A stretch of 64,000 nucleotides of DNA from Gordonia pseudamarae (GCF_025273675.1 NZ_CP045809.1:1302001-1366000); one strand, 5' to 3'. Counted from the stretch's first letter, positions 15,389 through 23,736 are shown. Program-made: numbers and translations. Notes: generated by a model not told the origin, from the letters alone.

Positions 15389-16378
15389 TCAGTCGTCGAT
15401 GGCGACGACGACTTTCCCGGTCACCAGGCCCGAGCGTAGGCGGTCCGCGATCTCGTCGGGGCGGCTCAGCGGCAGGCCGCTGTCGATGACCGGGCGGATC
15501 TGTCCCCGCTCGACGGCGGGGATCACCTCGGGCAGGAGGCCGGCGATGATGCCTGCGGTCTCCCAGTCACGGGTGAAGCCGAAGGAGACGCCATGGACGT
15601 TCAGGTGCCGGTAGGACAGGGCATCGATATCAATCGTCGACGCCGCCCCGGCGAGCCGGCCGATGTTGACGACGTGCCCGTCGTGAGCGGTGGCGAGCAG
15701 GGTCTCGGCGAAGACCTGCCCGGCGACGTGGTCGAGGACGACGTCGACGCCTTCGCCGCCGGTGGCGGCCAGGACCGCCTCAGCCAGGTCCTGCTCGTTT
15801 GTCACGATGACCTCGTCCACTCCGACCGAGGCCAGCAGCTCCCGCTTGCCCGGGCTGCGAGTCGTGCCGATCACCTGAGAAGCACCGAGGGCTTTCGCGA
15901 CCTGGACGCCGATGAGGCCGATGCCGGTCGACGCCCCGGTGATCAGCACGCTCCGGCCGGCCTCGAACCCGGCGACCGTGAGCGCCCCGTGCTCGGTCAG
16001 CAGCCCCGTCGGCAGGGCCGCCGCGATCTCGGGCACGAGCGAAGCGGGTCGGGGCATGACGAACCGGTGGTCGGCGACGACGTATTCGGCGAAGGAGGCC
16101 GGGATCGACCCCATGACCGGGTTCCCGGCCCTCCAGTCGCCGGCGTCGTCGCCGACGGCGGCGATCTCGCCGGCGTACTCGAACCCGGCGACGAACTCCT
16201 CCCCGTGCCCGCCCGCGGTGGGGTCGGCCTCGGCGAGCATGGGCAGGTCGGCGTTGTTGACCGCCGCCGCACGGTTTCGGATGAGGACCTGCCCGGGACC
16301 GGGCTCGGGGACCGGGACCTCGTCGAGGACCCAGTCGGGTCCCCGTCCGGCGATCAGCGCGCGCATGGTGTCGGTCAT
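15389..16378 (-). CDS. Quinone-oxidoreductase-like MDR (zinc-free NADP-dependent)
   Basis: A 329-residue medium-chain dehydrogenase/reductase. The N-terminal catalytic domain has VPVPEPGPGQVLIRNRAAAV and lacks the structural-zinc cysteines; the nucleotide-binding domain has VLITGASTGIGLIGVQVAKA, VVLDHVAGQVF and a C-terminal GLVTGKVVVAIDD. It probably reduces quinones or enones with NADPH. ATG 16378 is preferred because AGGAAGG then sits about ten bases upstream; ATG 16387 would be too close. It is the fourth gene of the lipoprotein cupin, CMD, NAD(P)-binding protein, MDR run. Confidence 0.88.
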   Translation of the reverse strand: MTDTMRALIAGRGPDWVLDEVPVPEPGPGQVLIRNRAAAVNNADLPMLAEADPTAGGHGEEFVAGFEYAGEIAAVGDDAGDWRAGNPVMGSIPASFAEYVVADHRFVMPRPASLVPEIAAALPTGLLTEHGALTVAGFEAGRSVLITGASTGIGLIGVQVAKALGASQVIGTTRSPGKRELLASVGVDEVIVTNEQDLAEAVLAATGGEGVDVVLDHVAGQVFAETLLATAHDGHVVNIGRLAGAASTIDIDALSYRHLNVHGVSFGFTRDWETAGIIAGLLPEVIPAVERGQIRPVIDSGLPLSRPDEIADRLRSGLVTGKVVVAIDD

Positions 16379-16393
16379 CGACGTCATTCCTTC

Positions 16394-17062
16394 CTACAGG
16401 CGGGCGACGGCGTCGACCGCGTCGGTGATCAAGGCGGTGCCCTCGGTCAATTCCAGGACCTGCCGGGACACCTCGGTCCGGTGGACGAGTTCGGCCAGGA
16501 CGGCGGCGACGTCGGCCCGGGACACGTCGCCGTAGGCGATCGCCGGGCCCAGCGCGACGCGCCCGGTCCGTGACCTGTTCGTGAGGGTGCCGGGGCGGAC
16601 AATGACCCAGTCGAGGCCGGTGGCCACGAGGGCGACGTCGGCGGCCTTCTTGATGCCCATGTACTCCTCGAACGCGGCCGGCATGCCCTTGCCGCGCCAG
16701 GCGTCGGGGAACGCCGAGATCAGCAGGAAACGGTCGACACCGGCGGCCTCGGCCGCTCGGGCCGCGACAGCGACCCCGTCACCGTCCACGAGCCGGGCAA
16801 CGTCAATCGGCGCGCTACTGGCCCCGGCGGCGTAGACGACCGCGTCCGCGCCTGGCAGAATCTGCACGAAGCCGTCCAGCGATCCGGAGCGGACCTCGTC
16901 GGCAACGTCGAGCAGCACAGGCTCCGCCCCGAGGGTGCGAAGCTGCCCGGCCTGCTCGGGACGGCGGTGAACGGCGGTGACGTCGTCGCCGCGGGCGATC
17001 AGCTCGCCGACGAGGCGGGTGCCGACCCCGCCGGCGGCTCCGATCACGACGATGCGCGACAT
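16394..17062 (-). CDS. NAD(P)-binding atypical SDR (NmrA/YwnB-like)
   Basis: A 222-residue Rossmann protein with IVVIGAAGGVGTRLVGELIA at the N-terminus (GxxGxxG), HRRPEQ after the second strand for cofactor selection, ADAVVYAAGASS, a YMGIKKAADVAL segment with Tyr/Lys, and VIVRPGTLTN. Close in layout to NAD(P)H-binding proteins of the BVR-B/YwnB group; the substrate is unknown. It is separated from the MDR by about 15 bases in the same operon. Confidence 0.85.
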   Translation of the reverse strand: MSRIVVIGAAGGVGTRLVGELIARGDDVTAVHRRPEQAGQLRTLGAEPVLLDVADEVRSGSLDGFVQILPGADAVVYAAGASSAPIDVARLVDGDGVAVAARAAEAAGVDRFLLISAFPDAWRGKGMPAAFEEYMGIKKAADVALVATGLDWVIVRPGTLTNRSRTGRVALGPAIAYGDVSRADVAAVLAELVHRTEVSRQVLELTEGTALITDAVDAVARL

Positions 17063-17108
17063 GATGCTTCCCTTCCTTCGGGTACGGGTCTCGCGGATGC
17101 CGGGCGGG

Positions 17109-17909
17109 TCATCGGGATTCGAGTGTCTCGGTGACGACGGGCATAGCGGTGAACACCTTGGGCCAGCCGGTGAAGTAGGCCAGGTGCTCCATGAGCGGGT
17201 CGATTTCCTCAGCGGTCAACCCGTTGTCCATGGCCCGGCCCAGGTGGTACGGGATCTGGTCGGCCTGGCCGGTCGTCACCAGGGCGACGATTGTGACGAG
17301 GCTGCGGTCGCGCGGCTCGAGTCCGGGCCGCAGCCACAGGTCGTCGAAGACAGTCTCGTCGGTGGCGTCGACGAGGCGCTGCGAGGTGTCGCCGTGCTGG
17401 TCCTGCACGGCGGTCTCCCGGGCGGACTCGGCGGCGGGCTCTTGGTCGAGCAGCTCGGGGTCGGTCTCGGGCAGCTCGGAGGCGTCGATGCCGCGCTCCT
17501 CGTACACGGCGGCGACCGGGTCGACCGCGGCCATGGCGTTGGGCCAGCCGGCGTAGAAGCCGAGGTGGGTGATGGTCTCGGACACCTCGGCGGGAGTCGC
17601 GCCGTCGTCGAGGGCCTTGTCGACGTAGAACCCGAGGTCGTCGGTGTTCCCGCCGGCTACGTGCACGGCGATGGTGACCAGTCCGCGGTCGCGGGCAGAG
17701 AGGCTCTCGTCGTTCCACAAGGCTTGCACCTGCTCGGCGTCGTACTGCTCCAGTGCCGGAGCGACGGATCCGATGTGGTCGGTGCGGGAAGTCGGGCCGG
17801 CGTCCTCCGCGGGCTGGCCGGTGCATCCGGCCAGCAGAGCAGCACCGGCGGCCAGGGCGGCAGCCGAGAGCGCGAGGCGTCCGGGGCGGTGGGGGTGTCG
17901 GTGCGTCAT
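17109..17909 (-). CDS. Lipoprotein with two carboxymuconolactone-decarboxylase-like domains
   Basis: A 266-residue exported lipoprotein: basic N-terminus, hydrophobic stretch and lipobox LLAGC near residue 29, with Thr/Gly next. Two CMD-like domains follow, each with the RDRxLVTI helix and an HLxxxxGWP motif (first: SARDRGLVTIAVHVAGG, ITHLGFYAGWPNAM; second: EPRDRSLVTIVALVTTG, MEHLAYFTGWPKVF). There is no CxxC in either domain, so AhpD-type peroxidase chemistry is not expected. Its closest relative here is the single-domain cytoplasmic protein at 19347-19685. Start ATG 17909 follows GGAGGAGAA. Confidence 0.88.
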   Translation of the reverse strand: MTHRHPHRPGRLALSAAALAAGAALLAGCTGQPAEDAGPTSRTDHIGSVAPALEQYDAEQVQALWNDESLSARDRGLVTIAVHVAGGNTDDLGFYVDKALDDGATPAEVSETITHLGFYAGWPNAMAAVDPVAAVYEERGIDASELPETDPELLDQEPAAESARETAVQDQHGDTSQRLVDATDETVFDDLWLRPGLEPRDRSLVTIVALVTTGQADQIPYHLGRAMDNGLTAEEIDPLMEHLAYFTGWPKVFTAMPVVTETLESR

Positions 17910-17924
17910 CGATTCTCCTCCTGG

Positions 17925-18479
17925 TCATGCCTGGTCGAGGTACTGCTCGTCGGTCACGTGTTCCATCCATTCGGCGTTGTTCCCGTCGATGGTGTCCTGG
18001 ACGGCGATGTGGGTCATCGCCTCGCCGTCGGTGGCCCCGTGCCAGTGCTTGATGCCGGGTGCGAACCACACGACGTCGCCCTCGGAAACAGTGATGCGGT
18101 CCTCGCCCTCCGCCTGGATCCAGCCGGTGCCGTCGGTGACGATCAGACGCTGGCCGGCGGGGTGGGCGTGCCAGGCGGTGCGCGCCCCGGGCTGGAACGT
18201 GACCTGGCCGGCACCGCCGGTCGAGGCGTCGTTCGGGTCATACAGGGGCTGGATCTCCACGTCCCCGGTGAAGGTCTCCGGGTCGCCGGCGGTGGCCTCG
18301 CGCTCCTCAATGGAGGACACGACGATGCCAGGCCCATCGGCCGCGGGTGAAGCGGTGGTCTTGGTCGTCTCCGGCGCGGCGTCGGACTCGTCCTGGGGCG
18401 AGCAGCCGGTGAGCAGCAGCGCGCCGGCCAGGGTCGCGGCTGCCAGGCCGGCGAGGGTCCTGCGGATGGTTGTCGTCAT
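17925..18479 (-). CDS. Cupin domain lipoprotein
   Basis: A 184-residue lipoprotein with signal sequence and lipobox LLTGC near residue 26, a Ser/Thr/Pro linker, then one cupin domain (motif 1 TAWHAHPAGQRLIVTDG, motif 2 GIKHWHGATDG). It is a paralogue of the cytoplasmic cupin at 14447-14875, sharing the C-terminal EW-E-VTDE-Y pattern. Start ATG 18479 after GGGAG. It heads the minus-strand operon cupin, CMD, NAD(P)-binding protein, MDR, divergent from the HTH-less MmyB-like gene, with the shared motif between them. Confidence 0.88.
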   Translation of the reverse strand: MTTTIRRTLAGLAAATLAGALLLTGCSPQDESDAAPETTKTTASPAADGPGIVVSSIEEREATAGDPETFTGDVEIQPLYDPNDASTGGAGQVTFQPGARTAWHAHPAGQRLIVTDGTGWIQAEGEDRITVSEGDVVWFAPGIKHWHGATDGEAMTHIAVQDTIDGNNAEWMEHVTDEQYLDQA

Positions 18480-18542
18480 GATGGCTCCCAATCAGGGGTT
18501 GTATGCAGTGGTCCATCCAGGTCACCAGAAGCCCGGCGCTCG

Positions 18543-18582
18543 TGGCAGACCCTGCTGTGCGGGGGTACTGGCAGGGACTGGC
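18543..18582. promoter_or_regulatory. Shared island motif, copy C, in a divergent promoter
   Basis: TGGCAGACCCTGCTG, then GGGGGTACTGGCAGGG and a further ACTGGCA lie between the lipoprotein cupin (minus) and the HTH-less MmyB-like gene (plus). GGGGGTACTGSCAGGG recurs in copy D on the opposite strand. This is the most complete copy of the motif. Confidence 0.6.
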
Positions 18583-18614
18583 ACACGTCCCGGGATCGGC
18601 CTTGACTCGAGGCC

Positions 18615-19199
18615 ATGAGTACCCAGCGGACCAGCAGTCGCACCGACGGGGCACGGCCCGTGAAGCTGCGCTCCGGACTCCGGGCCGCCCTCGATGCGGT
18701 CACCGACGCCCCTGCGGCCGTGCTCACCGACCGGCTGGACGTCGTCGCGGTCAACGGGCTCGGCCGCGCCCTCCTGACACCCGCCCTGGTAGACACCCGG
18801 CCGAACCTGGCCCGGTTCCTGTTCCTGGACGAGGACTCCTCGACCGCGTTCTACCCCGACTGGGACCAGGTCGCCGACGAACACGTGCACCGGTTACGGA
18901 CCGCCGCAGCGCGCGACCCGCACGACCGGGCGCTGCATCGGCTCATCGGGCAGTTGTCGACGAACAGCGGACCGTTCCGGTCCCGTTGGTCGGCCAAGAG
19001 ACACCGTGGCTGCCGCCCGCCCCGGGTGGTCATCGATCACCCCGTCGTCGGACGACTGGAACTGACCCGCGAGGACCTCACCCCAACGGTGGACCGGGCG
19101 CTGACGCTGCGGATCGCCACCGCCGAGCCGACCACGACCTCGGCCGAACGGCTGGCAATCCTGGCCAGCTGGGCCCTGGAATCCCCCGACCGAGACTGA
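18615..19199 (+). CDS. MmyB-like ligand-binding domain protein lacking an HTH
   Basis: A 194-residue protein aligning only with the effector half of MmyB-like regulators: APAAVLTDRLDVVAVNGLGR, NLARFLFLDEDSSTAFYPDW, RDRALHRLIGQL-type helices and HPVVGRLELTREDL. The DNA-binding helix-turn-helix present in the regulator at 12310-13191 is absent, and no HTH is encoded in any frame of the 135 bases upstream, which hold the shared operator-like motif. It may be a regulator remnant or a free ligand-binding or dimerising partner of the full regulator. It is directly upstream of the CMD gene. Confidence 0.75.
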   Translation: MSTQRTSSRTDGARPVKLRSGLRAALDAVTDAPAAVLTDRLDVVAVNGLGRALLTPALVDTRPNLARFLFLDEDSSTAFYPDWDQVADEHVHRLRTAAARDPHDRALHRLIGQLSTNSGPFRSRWSAKRHRGCRPPRVVIDHPVVGRLELTREDLTPTVDRALTLRIATAEPTTTSAERLAILASWALESPDRD

Positions 19200-19250
19200 A
19201 AACACACAACGCCAGGACTCAGGAACGGCAAGCACCGACGAGCCTATCCC

Positions 19251-19281
19251 TGGCAGTACCCCCTCACGACCGGGCCTGGCA
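19251..19281. promoter_or_regulatory. Shared island motif, copy D
   Basis: On the minus strand this reads TGCCAGGCCCGGTCGTG then AGGGGGTACTGCCAGGG, matching the right half of copy C. It lies about 66 bases before the CMD start at 19347. Confidence 0.5.
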
Positions 19282-19346
19282 CCCACACCACGTCACGGGT
19301 TGCATGGAAGAAGCACGAAGAACCGGCCACGAGAGATGGAGCGATC

Positions 19347-19685
19347 ATGAGCGACGAGCAGCAGAGCACCGGCTGGACCGGCGGAAAGAACGCCTTCGGC
19401 GACTTCGCCCCCGGCATGGTCCACTACACCGACAAGGTCCTCTTCGACGAGGTCTGGGAGCGCGAAGGCCTGTCCAAGCGCGACCGCAGCCTCGTGACGA
19501 TCTCCGCGCTCACCGCGCTGGGGAAGATGGACCAGCTGCAGTTCCACCTCGCCTACGCCCGGCAGAACGGCGTTACCGACGACGAGCTCAAGGAAGCCCT
19601 GCTCCAGCTCGCGTTCTACGCCGGCTGGCCCAATGGTATGGGCGCGACCACCGTGCTGAAGAACATCATCGAGAACGACGACTGA
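19347..19685 (+). CDS. Carboxymuconolactone-decarboxylase-like protein, cytoplasmic
   Basis: A 112-residue single CMD-like domain without signal peptide: MVHYTDKVLFDEVWEREGLS, KRDRSLVTISALTALG, QFHLAYARQNGVTDDEL and LLQLAFYAGWPNGMGA. No cysteine is present, so it is not an AhpD-type thiol peroxidase. It parallels the second domain of the lipoprotein at 17109-17909. In many bacteria such small CMD proteins travel with cupins, AKRs and alcohol dehydrogenases; an alcohol dehydrogenase remnant follows at once. Confidence 0.9.
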   Translation: MSDEQQSTGWTGGKNAFGDFAPGMVHYTDKVLFDEVWEREGLSKRDRSLVTISALTALGKMDQLQFHLAYARQNGVTDDELKEALLQLAFYAGWPNGMGATTVLKNIIENDD

Positions 19686-19686
19686 C

Positions 19687-20169
19687 CAGACCTACCCCGA
19701 GCACCCCGGCGAGCCCGATCCGGACCTGGTGCCGTCCCTGCCGGCCGCCTCCGACGTGCTCGGCACCGGATGGTTCGGGGCGTCCGCCGCCGAGGCGGGC
19801 CTCGGCAAGACCGTCGTCGTGGTCGGCGACGGCGCGGTCGGGCTCCCGGCCGTGCTCGCGGCCGGCCAGCTCGGCGCGGACCGCGTGATCGCCGTGTCCC
19901 GCCACGCCGACCGGCAGGCGCCGGCGCGCGAGTTCGGCGCGACCGACATCGTCGAAGAGCGCGGTGACGCCGGCATCGCGAGGATCAAGCAGCTCACCGG
20001 CGGCCCCGCCCCCGTCCGCGCATTCCTGCCAGACCTCGTCGAGCGGATCTGGGACCTCCGGATCGACCCGGGGCGCGTGTTCGACCTCGACCTGCCCCTG
20101 GACGAGGCCGCCGAGGCCTACCGGGCCATGGACGAGCGGCGCGCCACCAAGGCGCTCCTGCGCCCCTGA
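19687..20169 (+). pseudogene. Zinc-dependent alcohol dehydrogenase, 5'-truncated and internally deleted
   Basis: The frame reads ADH-like from about DPDLVPSLPAASDVLGTGWF through the Rossmann motif KTVVVVGDGAVGLPAVLAAG and ARIKQLTGG, then continues GGPAPVRAFLPDLVERIWD and ends AYRAMDERRATKALLRP. Compared with a normal ADH of about 345 residues, the N-terminal zinc-binding domain and about 55 residues after LTGG are missing. The internal junction falls at a GG shared by both sides, as expected for deletion between short repeats. A GTG at 19729 could start a 146-residue product but lacks a ribosome binding site. Confidence 0.7.
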
Positions 20170-20225
20170 GACGCGACCGCGTCACCACCGACGAGACGAC
20201 CACGACCGACGAGAAAGACCACGAG

Positions 20226-21437
20226 ATGAGCGAGCCGACCACCAGCGCACCCGACGCCCCCGGGCGGCCCCTGCCGCGCAGGCGGCTCGGGTTCGCCGCC
20301 GCCGCGGCGTCGCTGGTGGTCGTCTTCGCGGCCTCCGGCGCGCCGATCCCGCTCTACGAGCGCTACCGCTCCGCCGACGGCCTGACCACCGGCGACCTGT
20401 CGATCGCCGCTGTGACCTACTTCGTCGCCGTCATGCTCGCCCTCGTCGTCCTCGGACGGCTCTCCGATCACATCGGGCGCAGGGCCGTCGCGCTCGGGGC
20501 CGTCGTCCTCGCCGCCGCCGGATCCCTGGCGCTGCTCGACGTCACCGGCCTCGGCGTGCTCATGGCCGGCCGCGCCCTGCAGGGGCTGGCCTGCGGGCTG
20601 GGCTCTTCGGCGATCGCCGCGTACATCGTCGACCTCGCCCCCGAGAAGCCGAGATGGCTCAGCGCGACCGTCGTCGCGGGCTCCCCGCTGATCGGCCTGA
20701 CGATCGGCGCCGTCGGTGCCGGGGCGCTGGCCGAGTACGGGCCCGCGCCCGAGCAGACCCCCTACATCGCCGTGACCGTCCTGCTCGCCGTGTGCGCCGC
20801 GCTCCTGCTGCTCAGTCCCGACCCGACGGCCCGCCGCGAAGGCGGGCTGCGATCGCTGCGGCCTCACGTGCACCTGCCCCACACGATCCGGCCGCTACTG
20901 CCCGCGGCGATCGCCGTATTCGTCGGCACCTGGGCGCTCGGCGGCTTCTACCAAGCCTTCAGCCCCACCATCTCCGCGCAGAGCCTGGGCACCACCAACA
21001 CCCTCGTGGCCGGGATCGTGTTCGCCTCCTTCATGGCCCCCTACGCCCTCGGCGGCCCGCTCGCCGGACGCCTCAGCCCGGCGGCCGCGCAACGACTGGG
21101 CATCGTCGTCTTCGCGCTGGCCGTGGTCGGCGTCGTCATCGGGCTGCGCACCGGGACCATCGCCGTCGTGATCCTGTGCGGCATCGTCGCCGGAGCGGCC
21201 CAAGGGGCGGCGTTCACCGGCTCCATGCGCGCACTGCTGTCCCGCACCAGCGCCGCAGACAGGGCCGGGCTCATGTCCACCGTCTACCTCTTCTCCTACG
21301 GTGGAGCCGCCCTGCCCAGCCTCATCTCCGGACGGCTCACCGCCGCCGGGATGACTTTGCAGACGATCTCGCTCGGCTACGCAGGACTGGCCGTCCTCGC
21401 CGCCATCGTCGTCCTCCTCGCCTCAGACCGGGGCTAA
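20226..21437 (+). CDS. MFS transporter
   Basis: A 403-residue, twelve-helix major facilitator. The loop-2 signature is LGRLSDHIGRRAVALGAVVL; further features are GRALQGLACGLGSSAIAAYI in helix 4 and GGPLAGRLSP in the second half. It resembles drug/metabolite exporters of the DHA group. Start ATG 20226 with GAGAAAGACCACG upstream. It lies between the ADH remnant and the cyclophilin-like genes in a plus-strand run, so it may export the product or toxic substrate of the island enzymes (inference). Confidence 0.9.
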   Translation: MSEPTTSAPDAPGRPLPRRRLGFAAAAASLVVVFAASGAPIPLYERYRSADGLTTGDLSIAAVTYFVAVMLALVVLGRLSDHIGRRAVALGAVVLAAAGSLALLDVTGLGVLMAGRALQGLACGLGSSAIAAYIVDLAPEKPRWLSATVVAGSPLIGLTIGAVGAGALAEYGPAPEQTPYIAVTVLLAVCAALLLLSPDPTARREGGLRSLRPHVHLPHTIRPLLPAAIAVFVGTWALGGFYQAFSPTISAQSLGTTNTLVAGIVFASFMAPYALGGPLAGRLSPAAAQRLGIVVFALAVVGVVIGLRTGTIAVVILCGIVAGAAQGAAFTGSMRALLSRTSAADRAGLMSTVYLFSYGGAALPSLISGRLTAAGMTLQTISLGYAGLAVLAAIVVLLASDRG

Positions 21438-21476
21438 ACACAGGCCGCGACCCCCAGCACGAACTCACCTGACCGC

Positions 21477-21513
<37 letters not shown>

Positions 21514-21528
21514 AAGAGGATTGAATCC

Positions 21529-21876
21529 ATGGACATCCGCATCACTACCACCGGCGGCACGGCCTTGAGCGCGACGCTCGACGACATCGCGGCCATGCTG
21601 CCCCTGACGCTGGCGCTGTCCGACTTCCACTCCACCGAGAAGATCGCCGACCTTCCCGGACGGCTGAGCACCGACGGCTCGCCCGCCGCCGCCGCAGCCA
21701 GCGCCGGAGACATCGCCTACTACGCCCCTTGGGGCAACCTCGCCATCTTCTATCGCGACTTCCCCCGCTCGGCCGGACTCATGATCCTCGGCCGCATCGA
21801 CGGCCCCCTCGACGCCCTCACGCGAGGCGACGGGGCACCGACGGTGACCATCGAGGCCGCGGAGCCAACCCGATGA
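21529..21876 (+). CDS. Cyclophilin-like fold protein, cytoplasmic
   Basis: A 115-residue small beta-barrel protein of the cyclophilin-like (MJ1503/TM1367-like) fold: LPLTLALSDFHSTEKIADLP, GDIAYYAPWGNLAIFYRDF, LMILGRIDG. No signal peptide. Typical partners of this family are flavodoxins, AKRs and CMD-like proteins; the biochemical role is not known. It overlaps the lipoprotein version downstream by ATGA, so the pair is translationally coupled. Confidence 0.85.
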   Translation: MDIRITTTGGTALSATLDDIAAMLPLTLALSDFHSTEKIADLPGRLSTDGSPAAAAASAGDIAYYAPWGNLAIFYRDFPRSAGLMILGRIDGPLDALTRGDGAPTVTIEAAEPTR

Positions 21877-22445
21877 GGCTCGAGCTCACCGGACGCCCGC
21901 GGCCCAACCGGATCCGATCGTCCGCGATCGCCGCGGCCTCGGCCGTGCTCGTGCTGGCGGTCGCCGGCTGCAGCGGACCCGCGGACGACCAGGACGCCAC
22001 CAACGGGGCGTCGAGCCCGGCCGCGACCGGCGCCGGCCCGGCCCCGAGCTCGTCGCAGGACCGCGAGAGCGAACAGGGCGTCGTCGGCACAGTGGTCCGC
22101 TTCACCGCCGGCGACGCCTCCGTCGACGTCACCATTGAAGAGGACACCCCGGCCACCCGCGACTTCCTCTCCCTGCTGCCGATGACCCTCGAGCTCGAGG
22201 ACTTCGACGTCAGCGAGAAGATCGCCTACCTCCCCCGCGAGCTCGACTGGGACGGCACCCCCGGATCCGACCCCGAGGACGGCGACCTCATCTATTACAC
22301 GCCCTGGGGCAACATCGGCTTCTTCTACGACGCCACCAACATGGGCCACTCCGACCAGGTCCTCCACCTCGGCAGCTACGACGCAACCGAGTCCGAGCTG
22401 GCCGAGTTCGAAGGAAAGCAGACCACCGTCGAGACCGTGGACTGA
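21873..22445 (+). CDS. Cyclophilin-like fold lipoprotein
   Basis: A 190-residue lipoprotein with lipobox VAGC near residue 34, a Ser/Ala/Pro linker, and a C-terminal cyclophilin-like domain (LPMTLELEDFDVSEKIAYLP, GDLIYYTPWGNIGFFYD, LHLGSYDA). It aligns clearly with the preceding cytoplasmic protein. The ATG overlaps that gene's stop (ATGA). This is the third family in the island present as a cytoplasmic/lipoprotein pair. Confidence 0.88.
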   Translation: MRLELTGRPRPNRIRSSAIAAASAVLVLAVAGCSGPADDQDATNGASSPAATGAGPAPSSSQDRESEQGVVGTVVRFTAGDASVDVTIEEDTPATRDFLSLLPMTLELEDFDVSEKIAYLPRELDWDGTPGSDPEDGDLIYYTPWGNIGFFYDATNMGHSDQVLHLGSYDATESELAEFEGKQTTVETVD

Positions 22446-22479
22446 GCCACGGACCTCCCCGACATCGAAGAGAAGCACC

Positions 22480-22790
22480 ATGACCGACCTCACCTATGAC
22501 TTCATCGGCAAGACCACATTCGTCACCGGCGGCAGCGCCAGCATCGGCGAGGCCACCGCGAAGGGGCAGAGCGCCCTCACGATCACCTGCGACGACGGTG
22601 ACGAGGTTCGACAACGCCGGGATCATGTGTTGCGCTCTGTTGACTCTGCCGACGAGACGAGGAGGCGCGCCGCTGCTACCGGCATACCGCTCCCGTCTCG
22701 GGAAACCGGAAGAGATCACGCCTCACGGACGAAGAAGTGGACGCTATGCGAACAGACCGAGCGGACGGCGTTCGGATAGCTCCACCGCGA
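22480..22790 (+). pseudogene. Decayed short-chain dehydrogenase gene
   Basis: A start at 22480 after GAAGAGAAG gives MTDLTYDFIGKTTFVTGGSA and SIGEATAKG, an SDR N-terminus. Similarity then shifts frame: RFDNAGIMCCALLTLPT (the SDR NAG strand) and RSRLGKPEEIT (the C-terminal GxPEEI motif) lie in the +1-related frame with most of the intervening catalytic region missing. At least one frameshift and two internal deletions are needed. It is co-directional with the cyclophilin-like genes. Confidence 0.7.
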
Positions 22791-22852
22791 TACGCCGAGC
22801 TACAGGTTGCTCAGCACTTTCGTCAGCACTTGTGAAGCAGCAGCGACAGATT

Positions 22853-22879
22853 GTCCCGCGTCCGATCCAGACGCGGGAC
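22853..22879. terminator. Strong hairpin terminator
   Basis: GTCCCGCGTC (22853-22862) and GACGCGGGAC (22870-22879) are perfect 10-base arms around a seven-base loop, placed 12 bases beyond the stop of the minus-strand SnoaL-like gene and after the SDR remnant on the plus strand. It may serve both directions. Confidence 0.6.
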
Positions 22880-22890
22880 GCTACCAGCGC

Positions 22891-23649
22891 TTAGAAGAGT
22901 CCGTTGGTGTGAGGAATTTCTGCGGGGATCGGGACCACGACGTCCCAGTGCTCGACGATCTTGCCGTTTTCGACGCGCCAGAGGTCGCTGTAGACGACGG
23001 GGACACCGAACTCGCCTTCGGCGCGGGTGAACACGAAGTTACCTTCGGCGACGACCTGGTGGACCTGCTTGTAGACGAGGTTCTTGCCGCCCTCTGCCCA
23101 ACGGCCGACCGCAGCGCCGAACCCGTCGAGGCCGTCGCCTGCTTCCGGGTTGTGCTGGATGTAGGTCTCGGTCGAGATGTAGTCGGTGAGCACGCTGTAG
23201 TCCTGGCCGATGAGAACCTTCTCGGCGAACTCGGCGACGAGCTTCTTGTTCGCGTCGGTCTGATCAAGCTCGCGCACCTCGGTGGTGCCGTCGGTCTGGC
23301 TGTGGCCGCTCACCGTCTCGGTGACCTGCGGCGTGAGGGCGTCCCAGTGCTCGACAATGCGGCCGTTATCGGCGCGGAATACATCGAAGCTGACCAGAGG
23401 GTCCGGGCCAAAACCGGTGTAGACACCATGGAGGACGACGAGGCTGTCGTCGGCGACTACCCGCGAAAGAGCGTAGCTGAAACCTTCGGGGAGGTTGTTC
23501 GCGAGACCGTTCAGACCCTCGATGCCGTCCGCAGCGATCGCGGAGTGCTGCACATACGTGGGGCCGAACGCTTCTGCGACGACCGTGGTGTCCTGCTCTA
23601 CGAACAGGCGGGTGGTGGCTGCGACAACGGCTTCTTTGACGGATGACAT
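22891..23649 (-). CDS. Tandem SnoaL-like (NTF2-fold) protein
   Basis: A 252-residue protein built of two SnoaL-like halves, each with the pattern YxQHxxxxxDGxxGL and a C-terminal strand ending GRIVEHWDAL or GKIVEHWDVV: first half TYVQHSAIAADGIEGLNGLA, second half TYIQHNPEAGDGLDGFGAAV. No catalytic chemistry is assigned to this subgroup. The start ATG 23649 is chosen as the beginning of conserved sequence; in-frame codons further up lie in the operator region. Divergent from an HxlR regulator that probably controls it. Confidence 0.85.
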   Translation of the reverse strand: MSSVKEAVVAATTRLFVEQDTTVVAEAFGPTYVQHSAIAADGIEGLNGLANNLPEGFSYALSRVVADDSLVVLHGVYTGFGPDPLVSFDVFRADNGRIVEHWDALTPQVTETVSGHSQTDGTTEVRELDQTDANKKLVAEFAEKVLIGQDYSVLTDYISTETYIQHNPEAGDGLDGFGAAVGRWAEGGKNLVYKQVHQVVAEGNFVFTRAEGEFGVPVVYSDLWRVENGKIVEHWDVVVPIPAEIPHTNGLF

Positions 23650-23736
23650 GGTGTGACCTTTCTGGACAACGTGAACGCTTCTTTGTCCGGATCGCCGAAC
23701 ATGAGTTACTGTAGGAGAGTCACAATCCATTGGGAA

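Noticed and set aside
17109..19685. AhpD-like peroxidase activity for the CMD-like proteins
   Set aside because: Neither protein has a CxxC motif; the cytoplasmic one has no cysteine at all.
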